A stretch of 64,000 bases of DNA from Magnolia sinica (Eukaryota > Streptophyta > Magnoliopsida > Magnoliales > Magnoliaceae), in assembly GCF_029962835.1 (NCBI RefSeq), contig NC_080574.1, forward strand, positions 23,844,001 through 23,908,000, read 5' to 3'. Position numbers and translations under genes: made by a program. Each line of letters opens with the position of its first letter. Within the stretch, counting starts at the first letter, position 1. The notes under the pieces are model-generated. The model did not search any database. It was not told the origin of the DNA and saw nothing but the letters and a program-made list of their open reading frames with translations. Shown here in pieces: positions 1-11,200 of this stretch.

Positions 1-827
1 AAAAAAAAAAAACACATGCTCACTAGTCATGCCAGACGTAATCAAGTAATTAGCTCTTACACTTGACCTGGCAACCTATCTTGCATCTAGCCTTCTAAAG
101 ATACTAAATCATGCTGTCAAAGATGCATAACAAAGTAAAATGTTATCAATTGGATGGAAATTTAGCCCCATCAACAACTGAATTTGAAAAAGATATTAAG
201 AGAGTTGTGTGGAAAAGACGAAGTTCCCTTCTGATATTCAACATCGAATACCTTGGATCTTGACAAAAAGTGGAGGATTCTTTGATTCTACATGAAATGG
301 CTAGCAAGACAAACCGAATATTCAATGCTTGTTGTGAACATTGATATATCAAGTTCCTAACAGTTGTTCCCGGAAATGACAATCACATGAAGGGTTGTCA
401 TCCTATATGAAAGGTCTAGACTTCAGACATTTTTCCTTACAGAAGTTACTAGGTTCGTGAACTAGAATCTCTACGAGAAATGTCCACCTTATACTTGACA
501 CCGTGAAAGCAGTAAACCCTTCTGCAGCCTTGTTACCACTTAACACTAGGCCACAAAAAGGATTCAGGTTCTCAAAAGCTTTAGTCATTCAAATCACTGA
601 AACAAGGCTCAAAGTCAATGATGCTTTACTCACCACTTACCCCAATTACAAAAATAGCAAACTTTACCATGATTTGTCACTGTTCTTCATAAAATTAAAA
701 AAATAATAATAAAAACCTATCCCAATTTTAATGTCAAAAATTCATCGTACACCACTTTTTGAGTCCTCTAAATACCATGATCAGTGTCATTCATGATGGC
801 CCATTTCTGTCAATATCGATGCCTCGA
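1..827. other. Intronic or flanking sequence, no gene recognised
   Basis: This stretch lies downstream of the last visible exon of the minus-strand TFIIIC gene, so it is probably intron. Short open frames exist on both strands (for example 503-706 plus and 403-588 minus), but none resembles a known family and none matches the next expected TPR part of the TFIIIC protein. The sequence is AT-rich with simple A/T tracts at the left edge. Confidence 0.4.
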
Positions 828-1075
828 TGGGGTGGAGAAATTTTCTCCTAGGAACTAGTTCTCATGTGAACTTGTGAGAACCCTTTGAGAACGCATCCCG
901 TATGATGTGTAAAAGAAATCCAATTTGTCCCCCAGATGCGACACCTCATGAAACCCTAGGGCCCAGAAATCAGCCTGATCGAAAAATCAGGTGGGCCACA
1001 GAAATGTGAGAGAGGATGCCCCACCCTTGATCTTCACCAGGGCTGGTTCCTAGGAGAAAATTTCTCCAGTGGGGT
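828..1075. mobile_element. Short inverted-repeat element (MITE-like)
   Basis: The two ends are inverted copies of each other. The left end reads TGGAGAAATTTTCTCC followed by TAGGAAC; the right end reads GTTCCTAGG followed by AGAAAATTTCTCCA. The terminal motif is itself almost palindromic. The roughly 190-bp interior has no coding potential. Size and structure fit a non-autonomous DNA transposon; no clear target-site duplication could be fixed, so the superfamily is open. Confidence 0.55.
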
Positions 1076-1171
1076 GATTCGTCACATAGATCATGCATAT
1101 TCAATACATGCATAGCAACTTTATCAATTTTTTTGGGGCCTGTTTGTTTCGCAAATTACCCCAGTTAGGTG

Positions 1172-1383
1172 TCATCGTTACAATTTTACCATGGCAAACC
1201 AAACACGGGAATCGTCGGTCAAATGCAGATATATTTAGGGGACAGATCAAGGAATTTGTAAGCATTTCACTTTTTCATGGCATTACTATGAAAATCTCAA
1301 ATCCAAACAGCGACATCAGTGTATTTTGGTAATGATTTGACATTGAAGTACATAAAACTGCCATCATTATGATTTTACCGCCG
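1172..1383. repeat. Degenerate repeat unit left of the LINE
   Basis: The block from about 1,190 to 1,270 (CCAAACACGGGAATC and onward) reappears in diverged form directly after the LINE at about 7,577-7,655 (CCAAACACAGGAATC). With the LINE removed, the two copies would sit about 190 bp apart as a tandem pair, so the LINE landed inside a pre-existing tandem repeat. The preceding GGGGCCTGTTTG at 1,136-1,147 resembles a plant MITE end, but no matching partner was fixed. Confidence 0.4.
1358..1383. repeat. Target-site duplication of the LINE, left copy
   Basis: 26 bp beginning ACTGCCATCATTATG and ending TACCGCCG match 7,548-7,573 exactly. The right copy follows directly on the LINE poly-A tail, as target-primed reverse transcription produces. 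Confidence 0.85.
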
Positions 1384-1437
1384 GATGATGCTCCTACTCC
1401 GATAACACTCCTTCTCATTCTCCGATAATCTTCGACT

Positions 1438-3884
1438 ATGGCATCCGACCACTTGAAGCGAGTGGGCAAAGAGAATCAGAGTGACAAAGGTTTTAAGCCA
1501 ACAACAAACAAGGAAGGGGAATGGACTAAAGTGGTAGCTAGAAGGCGTAACCAGACCTCGGTTACCATTAGCCGCAGTAAATATGTGCATTATCCCACCC
1601 TTTTCGTTAAGGGGTATCCGCCAAGCTGGTATCTCATAAATCTCGAAAAGGTCTTTGGGCGAGCGGGCGCAGTCATGGATGTGGTAATGCCTAGAGATAA
1701 AACGAGTGGGGAATATCGAGGATTTGCACTAATCCGCATGGGGAGTGAGAAAGAGTTGGCAAAGGCGGTGGATATGCTCCATGGTGATAGTTTTGATGGC
1801 AGAAAATTATTAGTGCAAAGGGCCTGTTATGGCCCTGAAACTCTCCCCAATCCTCCCATTCGTAAAGCATCAGCTCCCAAGCCTACCCTTCCCGCTACCG
1901 TTTCAATACAAAATAGATCGTCCTCTTCAGCCGACACGGCGTGCACATCTGCTCCGAACCAATCCTTTAAAGATGCTTTGGTCAAAGGTAACAGTGCTAT
2001 TAAGGCTCCCACCTTGCTGTCTCCGACGATGGACGAACCCATCTCCACCCATTCTCAGCAGACTCACAAATCAGACAGCAACTCTACACCGGACGACACT
2101 CTCTCCATTGATCAAGATAAGTTTGATCACAACAGGGCCGAACTGGCCAAATCTGTTGTCATTATCACTAACGAAGGAGCCTCGATTAGTTCTGTCAAGG
2201 CCTGGATTAAAAACAAAACTGGTTTTCAATATGGGAATTCTGATTTTAAACCCATTGCTTCCAATGCGCTTTGGGTTAAAGTCTGTCCAGGCCTTTCCCC
2301 CTATCTCTTGACATCAGTGGGGAACTCCCTTAAATCAGGCCCGATTGTTAATATCATGCCATGGGAGGAATTTACCATATTTGGTAAAGAGAATATATGG
2401 GTTCTAATATGGGATTTCCGTTGGAATTTTGGTACGATGAATTTCTCATCTCCGCAGCTTCTTCCCTGGGATTTATACTGGAAATGGACCCCAAAACTCA
2501 ACTTGGGGTAGAGCTTGGTGTTATCAGAGCCAGGATTCGAAGAAAGAAAGGCATTCCCCTCCCCGATCACATTCGTGTCAAGGCGGACAACCGAATTGTT
2601 CTCCTCCCGGTCCAAAGGGAAGAGCCTGGATCAGATCATCTGAGGTGGGGTGACGTCTGGAGTTCTAGAGAAACCGATCGTCCTCATTCGGTTCAGTTCG
2701 ATAAACTCAACGAGGTAGGAGTTTTGTCTCCATACTCCTGCGGAGCTCCGAACCGACACGCTTTCAAATCTTCTGCTCCTGCAGACCTCCATCATAGCCT
2801 CCTGCCGTCCTTCGGGTTACGTGGCAACTCCCTGTCTCGTTCTCCAGTCTGCGTCCCTGACGAATCTCGAGCAGCGCGCGAGATAGATTGGTGCCTCCCG
2901 CTCTTAGCGACACGTGGTTCCTCCCCATCCTCTCTACAGCACAAGGAAAATTCGACGAAGGAGATGCAGCCACATATTCTACCTCCATTACATTCCCTGA
3001 GCAGTAATTATGACGACAACACGCCCTCCTCCACCGTTCGCCACGTGGTCCCTGCTATCCCAGAAGAATTCATCTCAGCCCTCCAGGTGGATTCTCCTGT
3101 TGCTTCGCTCCGCCTTACATCCCTCAATGAGATCAGGTCTGTGGACCCGGGCCCGTTTTCGACCCGAATTAGGCTCCCGCTTAGCAAATGGCCCCCTATC
3201 ACTGTAGCCGAATCCATTCCCCCTAATCCTAGATATGCGCCTAACGTACCCCGGCCCCCCGCCTCATCTCCACATCCCTCTAAAACCCCTTCTCCTAATC
3301 TTCCACAATCGTCGCATAATCTCCACCTCTAGTCGATGGAAGATAGTCAATCCCGCGGGGATTTCTCTGAGAGCCTGATTTCAGAATCTCACAGTGCCGA
3401 CTCCTGTCCTTCTTCTCCATCCACTTCAACCTCCAAGAGACAGGACTGGGCAGACCTAGGTCCTCTAACCCTGTTCCATGAGGAGAGACCTACTGACATC
3501 ATCATAGTTGAACCTCTCCAGATGAGAGCAGAACCTTCCCATCAGAATCAAAGTGACAATTCGCTATTAGCCACGAAAGGTAAAAGCCGCGAGGAAATCT
3601 TCGAGAAGATGCAAAATAAGAGGTGGATTAGGGACGCAATTGGTCATGTGGGTCGTTCCTTAGGCTTATCATTCGGCACCCGCCCAGAAGATTATATTGG
3701 TCTCTTCCAATATATTGAAGACAGAGGAAGACCTCTCCCTCCTTCGAAGAATCTGATTAAACATCCGACTCGGTCTTCGTCCAATAGGGAGCTTCTCAAT
3801 CTGCAATCTATGACTACAGTATCTCCCGCGTCTACATCTAGACGTGGAAGAAAGGGTACGCGAGGAAGTGTGTTGTCTCAATGA
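1438..3884 (+). pseudogene. LINE ORF1 relic (RRM nucleic-acid-binding protein)
   Basis: The frame opens with ATG at 1,438. Residues about 52-125 form an RNA-recognition motif, with LFVKGY as the RNP2-like strand and YRGFALIRM as the RNP1-like strand. Proline- and serine-rich linkers follow. The reading frame switches near 2,400-2,420, inside a region ending FILEMDPKT that is typical of plant LINE ORF1 proteins, and a single TAG at 3,330 interrupts it before the last part ends at 3,884. In plant L1 elements this protein is thought to coat the element RNA. The ORF1 stop overlaps the ORF2 start at 3,881 by four bases. The product is broken and presumably not made. Confidence 0.8.
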
Positions 3885-6800
3885 AAATCATCTCCTGGAA
3901 TGTTCGAGGGGTGGGTTCCAGGCAAAAGCGGTGCCTCATCAAGGAATCCAGTAGGCGTAAGAACCCGGATGTGTTATGTCTACAAGAAACTAAAGTGCCT
4001 TCCTTCTCAGATAGACTCCTGGCCACTTTGTGGCATACAAAAGATGCCAAATTCGTGTCTCGAGATGCTGATGGGTCTTCAGGAGGTATTCTCATCGCCT
4101 GGAAATCATCTCAATGGGACCTGCAGCATTCGGTCAAGGGTGTTTTCTCGGCGGCAACAATCTTGCAAGATAAGTCGTCCACTTTCCGTTGTCTTGCTAT
4201 TGCTGTTTATGGTCCTAATGATGACTCTCTTAGAACGTTCTTCTGGGATGAGTTGTCTGTAACTAGGCAATTATTTTCAGGTCCCTGCTGTATTATCGGA
4301 GACTTTAACGTCATCCGCTTCTCCGAGGAACATTCTCGCAGAAGGAGAGTCATCCCAGCTATGCATGCATTCTCTGACTGGATCCAACAACAAGAGCTGG
4401 TTGATCTCCCTCTCTCTGCCGCCAAATACACATGGACTGATGGGTGTCAACATCCGATTCAGTCCAGACTTGACAGGTTTCTCCTCTCCAAGGAATGGAT
4501 CGACGCTTTTCCTTCTACAACCCAGATTGCTCTCCCCAGATCGACTTCTGACCACTGCCCGATCCTTCTCTCGTTGGAGGAAGTTAACTGGGGCCCGAAA
4601 CCTTTCAAATTCAATTCTGCTTGGATGGCGATCGATGGGTTCAAACAGAAGATCGAGGAGTGGTGGTCGTCCTTTCTAGTGGATGGTTTCGCTGGCCATA
4701 GCCTGCTGTGCAAGCTCAGACTTTTGAAGGAAAAAATTAAAGTTTAGAAGGTAGAAGAATTATGCAAAAGAAATCAAGAATCCGAAACCCTTTTTGCGGA
4801 ATTGCAGTCAATTGACTCTATTGATCACGGAAATGATTTACCTCTCCATATTCTTTCCAGACGCATAGAAATTATTTAGGAATTATCTTTTAGGGCCCTT
4901 CAAGATGAAATCACCTGGAAACTTAAAGCACGGGCGAAATGGATTACAAAGGGTGACAAAAATACGAAGTTTTTTCACAATATTGCAAGTATGAAAGCTC
5001 GGGCCAAAGCTATCTTCAGCATGTCTATTGACGGAAGGTTTATCGACGACAAGGAGGAAATCGCCGCTTCGGCTGTGGCCCACTTTAGATCCATTTACAC
5101 GACAGAGGGCTAGAATCGACCTCTTCTTGAGGGCATTCCTTTTCTCTCTCTTCAAGCTGATGATGCAAATCCTCTGGAAACCCCTTTTTCTGAAGAAGAA
5201 GCTTTAGCGGCTATCAGTGCGATGGGTTGAGATAAATCCCCGGGTCCCGATAGGTATCCCATGTGTTTCTACAAAATATTTTGGGACACGGTTCGCATCG
5301 ATATTATGAATTTCCTCCAAGAATTTCACATCAGGAATAAGCTTTCTAAAGGTCTTGGCGCGTCCTTCATTGCCCTCATTCCCAAACTATCTGGCGCATC
5401 TTCATTTTCTGATTATAAGCCCATCAGCCTCATTACCAGCCCTTATAAAATCCTTTTTTCCAGACTCTTGACAGTCATGGGCAAACGCATTTCTAAGTAT
5501 CAGAACACATTTATCAAGGGGAGACAAATCATAGATGGAGCGCTGATTGCTAATGAAGTCCTTCACTCTTGCCATTTGTTAGGGAAGAAATGTATCCTTT
5601 TCAAATTGGACATTGAAAAGGCGTATGACCATTCTGATTGGAGCTTGCTATTCTATATGCTTAATCATATGGGGTTCGGCGATAAATGGAAACGATGGAT
5701 GCATGCCTGCGTGGAATCGGCTCATTTCTCCGTTCTCCTAAACGGCACTCCTAAAGGCTTCTTTCCTAGTTCTAGAGGGCTTCGCCAAGGAGATCCTTTA
5801 TCTCCTCTCTTATTTCTTATGATTGGTGAAGCCCTGTCCTAGATGCTCTCTAAAGGTGAAATTGCTGGTCTTTTCAAAGGAATTGCGATTTCGGGTGTTT
5901 CGTCGGCAATCTCTCACATCCAATTCATTGATGACACCCTGATTATGGTGGAAGCTGATTCCGACTCCGTGCGAAATTTGTAGACTACTCTTAGATGTTT
6001 TGAGGCCGTCTCAGGTTTAAGAATCAACATGTCTAAATCCAGAGTTTTTGGCGTCAGTTGCACTGATGTAGAATTATCCTCATTTGCTAGCACTCTCGGC
6101 TGCTCCCTAGCATCCTTTCCGACGTTTTTTGTGGGCCTTCCTTTAGCGTTAGGCCCTCCTCCGAAGTCTATGTGGGACAAAGTGATTCAAAATTTTAACA
6201 AAATGCTTGCCACTTGGAAGAGCCGATACTTGTCTATAGGGGGAAGACTCACACTTATCAAAGTTGCGTTGTCCAACACGCCTATCTACTTCATGTCCTT
6301 GTTCATCTACCCCCCTCAAGTCCTCGATAGACTTGATCATTTCAGAAGACAGCGGAAAGGAAAACCAGAAAAAAATCCACCTGTTGGATTGGAAAGACGT
6401 CTGTTCCCATTTTCAAGAGGGCAGTGCTAGCATTAGAAGCCTAAAGCTGATGAATCGTGCTCTCCTCGGCAAATGGTCCTGGAGGTTTGGTACCAAGTCA
6501 GATGCTCTTTGGAATTCTGTTATCAAAGGCAAATATGGGTCTTCTCCTGGGGGTTGGTGGACCAAAGATTCCTCGAGGTACAGAGCTTCCTCCCTTTGGA
6601 AAGGAATTTTACGGGCTAAAAATATAGTCATCCAGAATGTTGGCTATCTGCTCGAGAACGGCGCTGCCATAAGGTTTTGGGAGGATCATTGGATCGGTGA
6701 CACGACTCTCAAAAACATATTTCACAACATTTACCGTATTGCCGTCCTCAAAGATTGACCGATTCGCTGCTTCTTCTCTCAAACCGATGCCGGTCTAGTG

Positions 6801-7452
6801 TGGGATATAAATTGCTTCAGAAATTTGAACGACTGGGAGCTGGAGGAATACGCTGCCCTTCTCCACTGCCTCTCCATGGCGTCGCCAATCGCGGATGAAC
6901 CCGATAAATTAATCTGGAAGGGGGATAAATTCAATCTATTTTCGGTGAAATCGCTTTACTCTCTTCTTTCCCCCTCCACTATCCCTGCTCTTTCGGCACA
7001 CCCATTTATCTGGAAATACCAGGCTCCTCCTAAGTTCATCTGTTTTGGTTGGTTGGCGGCTCGGAAGTGGATTCTTACAATCGAAAATCTGAAGAAGAAA
7101 GGCATGCAACTTCCTAGCATATGTCTTTGTTGTATGAATGATGAGGAGTCGGTGGACCATTTACTAGTTCATTGCCCTTTCATCTCTCTCATCATTCTGG
7201 ATTTTTTCCAAAGGTTTGAGGTTTGCGGTTGCCTTCCTGACATTGCCTCCTCCTTATTAACGTACTGGCATGGGTTTAATTTGGGGAAGCCTAAATTGCG
7301 TATCTGGAGAATGGCGATTCTCGCAATTTGGTGGACCGTTGAGGAACGACCGATGCTTCAACAACACTTGCTCTTCTATTCAAGCTGCAAGAACTCGGGC
7401 TAAAAATATCCTCATCGAATGGGCGTCTATTGTCCCTTCTCTTAAGGGTTGA
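3881..7452 (+). pseudogene. LINE ORF2 relic (endonuclease, reverse transcriptase, zf-RVT)
   Basis: ORF2 starts with MKIISWNVRGVG, the usual start of the endonuclease. Endonuclease motifs QETK, GDFNVI and SDHCPILL are present up to about 4,600. The reverse transcriptase core follows: KPISLI, FKLDIEKAYD, LRQGDPLSPLLF, then the catalytic motif as FIDD at 5,924-5,935 where FADD is usual. A zf-RVT module with CLCCMNDEESVDH lies near 7,120. In-frame stops in the main frame are at 4,745, 4,877, 5,111, 5,228, 5,840 and 5,981. The frame shifts near 6,345, stops again at 6,756 and shifts near 7,345. No C-terminal RNase H is visible. The gene is dead. Confidence 0.85.
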
Positions 7453-7547
7453 AATCTCTTGTTTTTAGGCATGTAATGCTGGTTCTGCCATCTCAGCAGA
7501 TCCTTTTTCTTTAATAAATCGTTACTTTTGAAAAAAAAAAAAAAAAA

Positions 7548-7573
7548 CTGCCATCATTATGATTTTACCGCCG
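7548..7573. repeat. Target-site duplication of the LINE, right copy
   Basis: This 26-bp stretch is identical to 1,358-1,383 and begins immediately after the A tail. It sets the LINE 3' end. Confidence 0.85.
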
Positions 7574-8036
7574 ATCAACCAAACACAGGAATCAGCGGTA
7601 TAATGGAGATGTTGTCAGGAGACTGGTAAAGTAATTTGCAATCATTGCACATTTCCTTCAAATTACCGTAGCAATTGGTGGAACAACGGACCATTAATGA
7701 AATCTAGAGATAATCTCAAATGGGCTCATTATTACTTCATAAAAATAGAATTCTCAGCAATTATCTGATCACTTTTCTCGTGTGTATCAGCAAAACTTAA
7801 ATTCTGCCAATAGCAGCAAGAATTTCTTATTGATTGTTGCTCAATACTAATCTACATAACAAAAACAATATAAAAAAAAAAAGTTGCACCATTGCAGGGA
7901 ATATCATCTTATGTAAATCAACAAATGAGATATGAATCAGACCAGAAGTTAACGGCAAAAGGCAAAACATGCAATTCTCAAACACAGAAGAAGAAGAAAA
8001 ATACACAGAGGCTTTTAATGGATAAAAAATAAAAAC

Positions 8037-8232
8037 CTTCGCGGCCATCATTCGTGCTTCAACATTTGCGGGACATAATCCTAATATTTGGTCATATGAT
8101 TCTGCAGCTTTCTGATAATGCCCAAGCTCAACAAAAAGTGATGCACGATCAAACCTAAGGCCCATATCTTTTGGATCTGCTGTTATTGCTTTAGAAAGGC
8201 AATACATAACTAGCCCACTATTTCCGATATCT
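8037..8232 (-). CDS. GTF3C3-like gene, exon 5 (last one visible)
   Basis: 196 bp from the acceptor TGCAG|A to the donor AAG|GTTTTT. It encodes [18 protein letters not shown] to VEARMMAAK, two further TPR helices pairs. It ends in phase 0. No following exon was found between here and the left window edge. Confidence 0.88.
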
Positions 8233-11200
8233 CTGCATTATTGGTTAAATAAAATATCTCAGAGGCAATGACTATATGCTTTTGTTAGAAAATAAGAGGA
8301 AACATATCTCAATTATTGCCAAAATGTAGCAAAAGAGTTAAAAGTTACAATCATGCACTCTTTATAAAAGATCTATTTAGTGTTGTCCCAACATAGGCAT
8401 GGAACAAATGCATTTTGATCGGAGGAGTTGCCAGTGGGCCACCATTTGGATGGGCCATAAGCCAAAAACAGTAGTTGATTGGACATCACTGACAATCTGA
8501 TTGTTGCAAGTTTCCCTATAGATTGATCAATTTTTTGAGTTGCCCATCCCTTTTCGAGCCACTGGTTGGATGATCGTCATGTCATAATCAGTCACCTTCC
8601 TTCTTGGGATATGGCCTACCCACAGGTGTCCATAATGAACATTCCTGATCAACATATGCACGTATCACATGCACAACAGTTTCTCTTTTTTTTTCTTTTT
8701 TTTTTGCACACTATATGGCCATGAAGCACACGCATAATTGGAACATTTCTCTAAATGAAGCATAGTTAAAGCATACTTTTAAAGCATGTTGAAATGAACT
8801 TTTGTTCTTTCTCTTCTTTCTTTTTTTTTTTAATTGACAATTGAATTCATCAATCAAGCAAGAAAGGCAATAGAACATGAAGGACAGCACAAAACTTGAA
8901 GGTGGCCTACTCATCACTCAAAGATATAGGCCCGCCACTAAGCATAACACACGGCAAAAAGATGCCAAAAAACCAGGAAAAAAAAAAACCACAATACAGG
9001 AATCTGCCTCATCTAAACTACAAACACCCCCAGCTCCCCAAGAGATCCGCCTAAGAGCACCTGTGAAATTCATCTTTTGCAAGCGCCCAATTGATAACCA
9101 TGTGAAGAATCCTTCTTCTAATATTTTCATATGATGAAGACTAAGGGTGGCAATGGGCCAGGTAGCCTGCCCAACCCAACCCGGCTTCGGGCAGGACTTG
9201 GACCTACTTATCCCAACTTGGCCCAGCCAGACCCAACTTTATACATACATGTGTTATATCTTACAAATATGCCATTCCAATCCTTGATTAGGCAACCCAT
9301 CCATGTTAAACGTAGACAGTTGGTTTCATTCTTCTAAACTGTCGATTTCTTTGTGCATGTGTGGCCCACACAATCAACAGATAGAATAAGAACATTCAAG
9401 TCGGAAATAGGAATTTTATCAATTTTCGAGCCGGGCTGGGTTGGCCCAGATCCAGGCAATTTGTTTATGGCTTGGGGCTGTTATGCGAGGCCTATGCCGG
9501 GCTTAGGCCAGAGTGAGCCCTTGGGTCTTAAGCAAGGTATTCAAAAATGGTTACCTAACAGTAACATGGTAACTTTAAACGCTATGAGAAGATGGCCTGC
9601 AACAGCCCATAACAGGGCTGAAACAAGTCTCTCTTTTTTTTCAATAAATATATATATAAAGGCTGTAGCAGCTGTTACAGCCTATATCATACAGAAAATC
9701 AGAATCGGGCTTGAATCGTATCAAATCGCAAATCATATCATAAATCATATAAGTTCTTTTGATTTCCTTGAAATAAAAATCTGGAAAAATATAAATAAAT
9801 CAGAAAAAATAAGAACTCATCAATCATCCATTTCCCATTAATGTGCACCAAGAGGAGTAATACATGTCAAGATATTGGTGATTAAGAACCTGTATAAGGT
9901 ATGCCCATCATCATAATGTTAAAGGATTCTAATATTTCCTTTATGTTGTGTTCAAGAACTTTTGATTAAAAACGTACAAGAGTCTTTCAATAATTTTGAC
10001 CATTTTGAGTGTAGAATCACATTGGAAAAGGTCGCGGTCAATTCTATTGACCAACGAAAAGATATTGCAATGTCTTTGTTTTAGTTTTCGAATATCAAAA
10101 TCCCAAATCTCAAGGGAGGGCCTTTTACATGTTATTATTAAATTTAAAAATTATATAAAAAAAAAAAAAGAGTATAAAAAATGAAATATTTGTTTTTTCT
10201 TACGTACAAAAAATGAAATATTTGTTTTTTTTTTTTTTAATGTACAATTGGGCCCCATTTACGCAGTCCGCATTTATCTTACAACTCATACGATTAGATA
10301 CGATAATTCCATGATTCGATAAGTCTCATAAATTTCAGTTACTATTTTTTGGGATTTGCAATTTGAACCTACAAATCATATCATGTGGTGTGCATTACAA
10401 TATGAATCGTATGATTGATAACACAAATCACATGATTTTGACAACATTGAGTGTAAAGCCGGACCCGGGCTCAGCCTAGCCATGCCCAAACCCGGCCCAT
10501 TGCCACCCCTAATGAAGTCTTATTCTCAAAGGTTCTAGAATTCCTCTCTTTGCAGAGTCCCCATAGAATCCCAAAGAAACACATCTTCCAAAGGGCTTTG
10601 TAATGGTCCTTAAACAGCCCCCGCTATTCCACCACCACATGCCCTACTATTGAGATGTTAAACGTCCATGCTAACCCAAATAAAGAGAGGAAGAAAGCCC
10701 ACACCTCACTTAGCCACCGAACAATCAAAGAATAGATGATTAACAGATTCTCCATCATTCCTACACATTATGCATATGTTGGGAAACACCATGTTCCACT
10801 TTTTTAATCTAATGTAAGGATCTCGGTCGCCGTGGCAACCCAAGCGAATGTTTTAACCATTGGTGGAAGAGGTGCTCACCATACCTTTGCAAATGGTGGA
10901 GATGTACCTACACTTGCCGTCAGCACCAACAGAAAAGATTTAACCAAATGTTCCCCATTTGCCGATCACCTCCACACCTTCCAATTTCCAACTGATAGGT
11001 CCACGACCACCCTATTCAACTTGCTTAGAAGACCCACAAACTGCCTCAAATCTGCATTGTAAAGGTTTCTCCTCATCGCTAAACAATCTTAATTGTCTAC
11101 TAGATTTTATCAAAAGATCAAGAGAAGTCAGTGGTAGAATTGAACGTAATGCCTCTCGGTGAGAAACTCAACTAAATCAAATTATTGTGATTGTCAATAT

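Larger units (their letters stand above)
1384..7547 (+). mobile_element. Nearly full-length, decayed L1-type LINE
   Basis: A non-LTR retrotransposon of about 6.2 kb. It has an ORF1 with an RNA-recognition motif, an ORF2 with apurinic endonuclease, reverse transcriptase and a zinc-binding zf-RVT module, a short 3' UTR and an A tail (7,531-7,547). It is flanked by a 26-bp perfect target-site duplication, so both ends are defined. The frames carry many stops and several frameshifts, so it cannot be autonomous now. It sits in or beyond the fifth intron of the minus-strand TFIIIC gene, in antisense orientation to it. Confidence 0.9.

Noticed and set aside
1829-2311. 160-codon plus-strand frame overlapping LINE ORF1
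   Set aside because: It is a shadow frame of the RRM-containing ORF1; proline- and leucine-rich sequence without a domain.
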